Source of the DNA: Streptomyces cyaneochromogenes
GTDB lineage: Bacteria; Actinomycetota; Actinomycetes; Streptomycetales; Streptomycetaceae
NCBI RefSeq assembly: GCF_003963535.1
Contig: NZ_CP034539.1
Location: 2,170,001-2,234,000, forward strand
Direction: 5' to 3'
Length of the DNA: 64,000 bases
Of this stretch, positions 60,201 through 64,000 are shown one piece after another (position 1 is the first letter of the stretch; every line of letters starts with the position of its first letter). The position numbers and the translations under genes were made by a program. The notes beneath the pieces are model-generated. The model had not been told where the DNA came from. It did no database searches and saw only the letters and a program-made list of their open reading frames with translations.

Positions 60201-61099
60201 CGCTGCTCGTCCTCACCTTCGTGCCGTTCCTGGGCTTCGGCATGCAGTCGTACGGCGGTGAGATGGCGCTGCGCGTCTTCATGTTCGCCCTGCCCGGCGC
60301 GGCCCTGCTGGCCGCACTCGCCTTCTTCCCGCGCACCGGCGTCACCGCCAAGGAGCGCGACAAGGACCGGGTGAGCCTCGCCCCGCTGGCCGCGCTCATG
60401 GCGGGCCTGGTGCTCATGGGCGGCTTCCTGGTGGCCCGCTGGGGCAACGAGCCGTTCGAGCGGGTGCGGCCCGGCGAGGTCGCCGCCATGGAGTACGTGT
60501 ACGCCCATGACGATCCGAGTCTCAGGCTGCTGTGGCTGAGCGACGACCCGGTCAACGTCGTGACGCCGTCGATGCCGTGGGGCTCACGGGACATGGAGAA
60601 AGTGGAGTACCTGCCCACGCTCGCGCCGGCCGACCCGGTGCTGGTGTCGGGGCTGGTGAAGGCGCTCAAGGACGCCGGCCCGAACTCGTATCTGATGATC
60701 AACCGCGGCCAGGTGACCTATCTCCGGCTGGACGTCGGCTACTCGGCGACCTGGGAGTCGCGGCTGATCCAGAACCTGGACAAGCGCCAGGAGCTGAAGA
60801 AGGTCTTCGTCAACGCCGACGTGACCATGTACGCGCTGCGCAAGCAGCCGGCGGGCGAGATCCCGAAGGCCGATCCCGGTCCGATCGGGCCGCAGGTGAC
60901 CTGGACGCCGTGGTCGGTGGTCGGCGGGCTCGCGGCGGTCGCGCTGATCCTGCTGCTGATGGCCCGCGAGATCGTGCGGGTGGCGCTGGCGCCGAGCGTG
61001 CGGCAACTGCGCTGGCTGCAGAGCAGCTTCTGGTTCTCGCTGCCGCTGCTGGCGGTGCTGCTGGCCTCCCTGGTGCAGCGGTTCCTGACGATCGAGTAG
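57209..61099 (+). CDS. Flippase-polymerase fusion for surface polysaccharide
   Basis: 1296 residues from GTG 57209, overlapping the deacetylase by 8 bases. Residues about 40-460 are a polytopic module with the lipopolysaccharide-flippase pattern (LFRNAYALMINTGISAVLGL, ARYYSESAVGQGSAAIAAMK, APWILGVFGQGYADAATPLL). A charged linker of about 180 residues follows with VREEAV-type repeats near 590-620. Residues about 650-1290 add at least ten more helices and extramembrane loops (VSLHALPALIETEPRFATAW, FVLSGWVGQDYFSPQGFTYL) like glycan polymerases or GT-C enzymes. The two steps of a Wzx/Wzy route appear joined in one chain. Exact activities are inferred. Confidence 0.8.
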   Translation: MSDTTTTEPASTDATAPEQSGRRLRLPGMGGSSGGSQLFRNAYALMINTGISAVLGLGFWLAAARYYSESAVGQGSAAIAAMKFLAGLTAVTLTGALARFIPVAGRRSGRLIFRTYAGSCVVVALAAGGFLLTLDLWGPSYRFLNGAAGGLFFVVAVIAWNLLTLQDGVLTGLRSAVWVPVGNTVFSAVKLGLLVAFAVAIPTAGVFVSWVAAIAVSVLPLGWLVFRRLVPRHVEATKDNGSPPSLKEIGKFLAGDYTGSLFSLAVVYLIPVIVAAQVSSEDNAYFYITATIGGTVNLLAINMGASLTVEGSHDPGRLAANTRAALRRMARIMVPVAAILFFGAPWILGVFGQGYADAATPLLRWFAVGALLRVVMETYFAVLRAQSRTAGLAWLQGLLCALVLGLTLLLLPRMGLTGAGVAEIVSLAVIVTIAAPKLYRTARATSADVPEDAAPDGDLADLGAREVPEGARKRMPGWALDSDTLALGIHVDFDHLERRPDVRPGPGTPPTGTPPVTPHQHRPTWARKPEFGPPVETGVPPLERIREWGSEPGSEASQGPAEVDAPFEAEYDAGKGEEAAPEEREEAAVREEAVVRQETAVREEPPMPEDPVRLPQAPAPTWRERLLPTRLGVVLGCLLIAALLLYWVPALRLGEADLDGMGGLGLISVLPMPTLVGAALLVVVFASVLWLGREHRALLLVTLLATVVSLHALPALIETEPRFATAWQHLGFLDYIDRTGSAVPDLDARWSWPGFFAAAAFVAKACGVGDFTEVIRWWPLTMQLLYLVPMFLLVRSMRASWRAKWTGIWVFVLSGWVGQDYFSPQGFTYLLYLVFAAILLVWFRAPHVIWTKRRPGEVEVEPANRRQQAVLLAVVIGLFAASVPAHQLTPFVMLGVLTALVLIGKSELRGLPILFGVMVTVWIGFLAEPYWSGHFDELFGGVGGVGGNVSSSVSGRIEGGSSTHKLVLYTRVLLAGGVMAFACWGWWRRRFHHYRERSLLVLTFVPFLGFGMQSYGGEMALRVFMFALPGAALLAALAFFPRTGVTAKERDKDRVSLAPLAALMAGLVLMGGFLVARWGNEPFERVRPGEVAAMEYVYAHDDPSLRLLWLSDDPVNVVTPSMPWGSRDMEKVEYLPTLAPADPVLVSGLVKALKDAGPNSYLMINRGQVTYLRLDVGYSATWESRLIQNLDKRQELKKVFVNADVTMYALRKQPAGEIPKADPGPIGPQVTWTPWSVVGGLAAVALILLLMAREIVRVALAPSVRQLRWLQSSFWFSLPLLAVLLASLVQRFLTIE

Positions 61100-61101
61100 A
61101 G

Positions 61102-61152
61102 GGCGTACGAGGTGAAGCGGCTCAGCGCTTCAGCCACTTCACCTCGTACGCC
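61102..61152. terminator. Bidirectional hairpin overlapping the GH39-like 3' end
   Basis: GGCGTACGAGGTGAAG (61102-61117) pairs perfectly with its complement at 61137-61152, with an inner GGCT/AGCC step. The right arm encodes the AYEVK end of the glycosidase, so the terminator partly mirrors coding sequence. Confidence 0.85.
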
Positions 61153-62534
61153 TGCAGCTCGACCTTCTTGCCGTCGATCTTCGCGCTGGTCTGGCGGTCG
61201 AGGGTGTTCACGGCCAGGACCACCTTGTCCGTGGCCAGGACCCGCACGTCGGGGCTGTCCACGGACACCTTCGTGTACTCGGTCCCCGGCCGGAACTCCT
61301 TGCTGAACCGGGCGAGCAGGTCGTACATGGGCAGCTTCTCGCCGCCTCCCGAGCCGTCGGTCGGCGTCCACAGACAGCCGGCGCATTCGGTGCCCTTCTC
61401 CTCCTCCGGATTCCAGTAGAAGGCGGAGGTGGCACCTCCCTTGGCCAGCGCGATCATCCCGGCGGCCTGGACGGCACCGCGGCGGGCCTCGGACCAGCCC
61501 TTGCGGTCGTCGTTGCCGTCGGCGGGCTCGACGTAGTACTCGGCCCACCACAGCGGCAGGTCACCGGTCTGTTCGCGCACCCACCGGCTCACGGCCGTGA
61601 ACTTGTCGGTGGCGGTGAACTCGTCGGGCAGCAACTCGTCGTCCCGGGTGTAGCTGGAGCCGTCCACGACGACGAAGTCGGCGCCGACTTTGTGCTCGTT
61701 CCAGTACGCGAAGGCGTCGATCGTGCGCTGGTCCAGGGCGCCCCAGGAGCCCTTCAGCGCCGTCGATGCCTCTTCGGCGCGCGGGTCGACGCTGTCCATC
61801 ACGAGGTACGGCCCGCCGACCATGATCTCCGGGTTGACCTTCTTGAGCGCCTTGTGGACGAGGTTGTAGAGCTGTGTGTAGCCCTCGTAGTCCCAGCGGG
61901 CCTCGGCGTCGTTCCAGAAGCCCTTGAACTCGTTCCAGACGATGAAGTGGCGTACGTCCGGGTAGCGCTTGGCGACGGTGACGGCGAGCGCGGCGAAGTC
62001 GTCGAAGTGTTCGGGCTCGGGTGCCGTCTCCAGGGCGGCCTGGCTCCAGTTCGTGTTGTCGACGCCGGGCTCGCCGCCCTTCATCCAGTCGGGGGCGCAG
62101 CACAGGGTGACGACCGGGGTGCTGCCGGAGGCGCGGACGAAGTCGATCCGGCGGTCCATCGCCTCGAAGTCGTAACGCCCCTCGACCGGCTCGGGGTTGT
62201 CGGCGCCCCAGCCCATGATGTGCTGGATCTGCGGCAGTCCCCCGGCGTCCGCGAGCCGTTCCTCGACGCGCTTCACGGCCGCCGCGGCGCCCTCGTCGGC
62301 GCTGTGCCGGGTGTGGGTGAACCCCCAGCCCACCTGCGGGTTCGTCGCGTCCGGCGTGGCCGTCGGGCTGCCGTGCACCTTGTCGCCGTCACGTGTGGTG
62401 CCCTCGGTGCTCGCGCCGTTGCCGGGAAGCGTGTTGAGCAGGGTCACCACCAGGGCCAGGGCGGCCGCGCCCACACCGAGCAGCGCGGTGAGCCGCCACC
62501 GCCCTGCCCCCGAATTCCACCCATGACGTCCCAT
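61122..62534 (-). CDS. Membrane-anchored GH39-like glycoside hydrolase
   Basis: 470 residues from ATG 62534 (MGRHGWNSGAGRWRL). A single N-terminal helix (LTALLGVGAAALALVVTLLN) without a clear cleavage site anchors it outward. The TIM-barrel domain has VGWGFTHTRHSADEG and HIMGWGADN early, the acid/base region FIVWNEFKGFWND near 201, and the nucleophile region LPLWWAEYYVEP near 331, as in GH39 beta-xylosidases and related enzymes. It faces the polysaccharide operon convergently, so it may trim or turn over that polymer. Substrate not predictable. Confidence 0.82.
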   Translation of the reverse strand: MGRHGWNSGAGRWRLTALLGVGAAALALVVTLLNTLPGNGASTEGTTRDGDKVHGSPTATPDATNPQVGWGFTHTRHSADEGAAAAVKRVEERLADAGGLPQIQHIMGWGADNPEPVEGRYDFEAMDRRIDFVRASGSTPVVTLCCAPDWMKGGEPGVDNTNWSQAALETAPEPEHFDDFAALAVTVAKRYPDVRHFIVWNEFKGFWNDAEARWDYEGYTQLYNLVHKALKKVNPEIMVGGPYLVMDSVDPRAEEASTALKGSWGALDQRTIDAFAYWNEHKVGADFVVVDGSSYTRDDELLPDEFTATDKFTAVSRWVREQTGDLPLWWAEYYVEPADGNDDRKGWSEARRGAVQAAGMIALAKGGATSAFYWNPEEEKGTECAGCLWTPTDGSGGGEKLPMYDLLARFSKEFRPGTEYTKVSVDSPDVRVLATDKVVLAVNTLDRQTSAKIDGKKVELQAYEVKWLKR

Positions 62535-62743
62535 CAAGGACAACGGTAACGGGGGTGACCGCCGCTCGGGCAGGTTTCCGCCTACACAGTCCTGCAACAG
62601 GACGGAGGGGACACGGGGAGGACACGACGGCCGCACGGGCACGGCGCACGGCGGCCACGCCCCGGTTCTCGGGCGTGCACCTTTGGCGGGACGTGCCAGG
62701 GAAACCGGGTGCAGAGGGACGCCACGTGCCGGATCATGGCCGC

Positions 62744-63838
62744 ATGTCTGCGAACCCACACGACGCTCTGCCGATCCGGCTCAACGTCGACGACAGCGAC
62801 TCGCCGTCCGACGTCGTCGACGCGCTGTTCCTCGGCCGCTTCGCGACGGGCGAGCAGCCGTTCTCGCACGCGGTGAACATCGACCGCGTGCGGTCCGGGG
62901 CGACACTCCTGCCGCCGGGTGCCCGCGTGCTGCGCGCCGCCCGCGACGACGACCGCAGCGCGACGCTGGCGGAGGGCGAGGGCTGGACCATGCTGATCTC
63001 CCGCTGGAACCGGGGCGCCGACGTCACGGTGACGGCGACCAGCGAGGAACTGGCGGCACGGGTGCTGGGCGAGGCGACGGACGGCGCGGCGGACGAGCCC
63101 GAGCCGCAGCCGGAGAACGTGACCATGGGCTTCTGGTACGTCTCCCCCAGGCGCGGCCCGCATCGCACCACCCGGCAGATCTCGGCGGGCACCTGGGACG
63201 AGGTGCGGGCCAACTACACCGCGCCGGTCGCGGACGCGATGGACCGCCTGATGAAGACGACCCCGCAGGACATCGCGGGCCGGCTGCTCCTGCTGCACGG
63301 CCCGCCGGGCACCGGCAAGACCTCCGCGCTGCGCACCCTGGCCCGCTCCTGGCGGGACTGGTGCCAGGTGGACTGCGTCCTGGACCCGGAGCGGCTCTTC
63401 AGCGACGTCGGCTATCTGATGGACATCGCGATCGGCGAGGAGGACTCCACGGGCAAGGGCCGCTGGCGGCTGCTGCTCCTGGAGGACTGCGACGAGCTGA
63501 TCCGGGGCGAGGCGAAGCACACCGCGGGCCAGGCGCTGTCGCGGCTGCTGAACCTGACGGACGGCCTGCTGGGCCAGGGCCGCAACGTCCTGGTCGGTGT
63601 GACGACCAACGAGGACCTGGAGCGCCTGCACCCCGCCGTCGTCCGCCCCGGGCGCTGTCTGGCCCGCATCGAGGTGGGGGCGCTGACGCGCCGGGAGGCC
63701 GTGAACTGGCTGGGCACCGATGAGGGCGTCGGCCGCGAGGGGGCCACCCTGGCGGAGCTGTACGCCCTGCAGCGGGGCACGTCCCCGACGTCGCTGCCGG
63801 AGCCGCGGGACGGGGCGGACGCGGGGCTGTACCTCTAG
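62744..63838 (+). CDS. AAA-type ATPase (DUF5925-like)
   Basis: 364 residues from ATG 62744 (MSANPHDALPIRLNVDDSD). The N-terminal 160 residues are a distinct domain with VVDALFLGRFATGEQPFSHA and MGFWYVSPRRGPHRTTRQIS. The AAA core has LHGPPGTGKTSALRTLARSW near 186, LLLLEDCDELIRGE near 243, and sensor-like GVTTNEDLERLHPAVVRPGR near 285. Similar actinobacterial proteins carry DUF5925; function unknown. No ribosome binding site is obvious; GTG 62726 is in frame. The 209 bases before it, back to the glycosidase start, hold no clear promoter or gene. Confidence 0.82.
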   Translation: MSANPHDALPIRLNVDDSDSPSDVVDALFLGRFATGEQPFSHAVNIDRVRSGATLLPPGARVLRAARDDDRSATLAEGEGWTMLISRWNRGADVTVTATSEELAARVLGEATDGAADEPEPQPENVTMGFWYVSPRRGPHRTTRQISAGTWDEVRANYTAPVADAMDRLMKTTPQDIAGRLLLLHGPPGTGKTSALRTLARSWRDWCQVDCVLDPERLFSDVGYLMDIAIGEEDSTGKGRWRLLLLEDCDELIRGEAKHTAGQALSRLLNLTDGLLGQGRNVLVGVTTNEDLERLHPAVVRPGRCLARIEVGALTRREAVNWLGTDEGVGREGATLAELYALQRGTSPTSLPEPRDGADAGLYL

Positions 63839-63861
63839 CCTTCCGGTGCTTTCATGGTCGT

Positions 63862-64000
63862 ATGACCCTGTTCGTCGGGACGTCGGGGTGGCAGTACCGG
63901 GACTGGCGGGGTGCTCTCTACCCCGCCGACGTGCCCATGCGGCTGTGGCTGGAGGAGTACACGCGGCACTTCGCCACGGTGGAGATCAACAACGCCTTCT
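63862..64000 (+). CDS. DUF72 family protein (partial, 5' end)
   Basis: 46 residues are visible before the window ends. MTLFVGTSGWQYRDWRGALY and then FATVEINNAF match the start of DUF72 TIM-barrel proteins (GTSGWxYxxW signature). Function of the family is not established. It starts 23 bases after the AAA ATPase stop and could be co-transcribed. Confidence 0.88.
   Translation, partial: MTLFVGTSGWQYRDWRGALYPADVPMRLWLEEYTRHFATVEINNAF

Noticed and set aside
57146..60508. Minus-strand open frame of about 1120 codons opposite the flippase-polymerase gene
   Set aside because: Gln/Arg/His-rich composition typical of antisense to a membrane protein gene; the plus strand has clear helices and coupled start.

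Overview
The window is high-GC, densely coding DNA typical of the chromosome of a Streptomyces or close relative. The signs are GC-rich third positions, frequent GTG and TTG starts, ATGA/GTGA/TTGA start-stop overlaps, many TetR regulators each with an adjacent dyad, Streptomyces-type palindromic intergenic repeats, and neighbourhoods such as soxR, hmgA and a DUF4331/SigK-type locus that I recall from Streptomyces chromosomes. I see about 57 protein genes, counting one cut at each end. I see no rRNA, tRNA, CRISPR array, insertion sequence, prophage or integration site.

Layout. 0-6 kb: an acyl/amino-acid or fatty-acid degradation locus (APH-like kinase, ACAD10/11-type dehydrogenase, TetR, acyl-CoA synthetase, SDR), with TetR-type dyads before both outward units. 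6-15 kb: mostly single genes, namely a Tat-exported NamZ-like muramidase, an alpha/beta hydrolase, a penicillin acylase, a zinc-ribbon protein, a DUF849/BKACE enzyme and a DraRnl-type RNA ligase, ending with the redox sensor SoxR. 15-28 kb: more acyl metabolism (MaoC, acyl-CoA dehydrogenase, aldehyde and alcohol dehydrogenases) with TetR regulators, transporters, an orphan MalK-like ATPase and a class E/F sortase paired with a candidate surface substrate. 28-35 kb: an MFS carrier with a CitMHS citrate carrier, a molybdopterin oxidoreductase, and a TetR gene coupled to a lipoprotein. 35-41 kb: hmgA, a GntR regulator coupled to a type ISP-like domain protein, and a TetR/DrrAB-type ABC exporter locus.

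41-48.5 kb is a SigK/RskA-type ECF sigma and zinc anti-sigma pair, divergent from a three-gene operon: an exported DUF4331 protein, a TPR protein and a NicO-type metal transporter with a 36-histidine loop. Matching promoter-like elements (CCATCC or CAATCC, 15 bases, GCGAAT or CCGAAT) face both ways between sigma gene and operon, so this looks like a self-contained envelope or metal-response regulon. 48.5-52.5 kb holds a membrane Ser/Thr kinase, an SGNH lipase and a secreted subtilase.

52.6-62.5 kb is an apparent surface-polysaccharide locus: membrane protein, FemAB/CelD-like acyltransferase, two GT2 glycosyltransferases, a CE4 deacetylase, a 1296-residue protein that seems to fuse a Wzx-like flippase to a polymerase-like membrane module, and a convergent membrane-anchored GH39-like glycosidase. 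The genes overlap or nearly touch, and a leader of about 290 bases precedes the first glycosyltransferase. The window ends with an AAA ATPase and the start of a DUF72 gene.

The most interesting items are the flippase-polymerase fusion locus, the SigK/DUF4331/NicO regulon, shared TetR-type operators that appear to link distant catabolic operons, and tandem repeats that duplicate the stop-codon regions of two genes.
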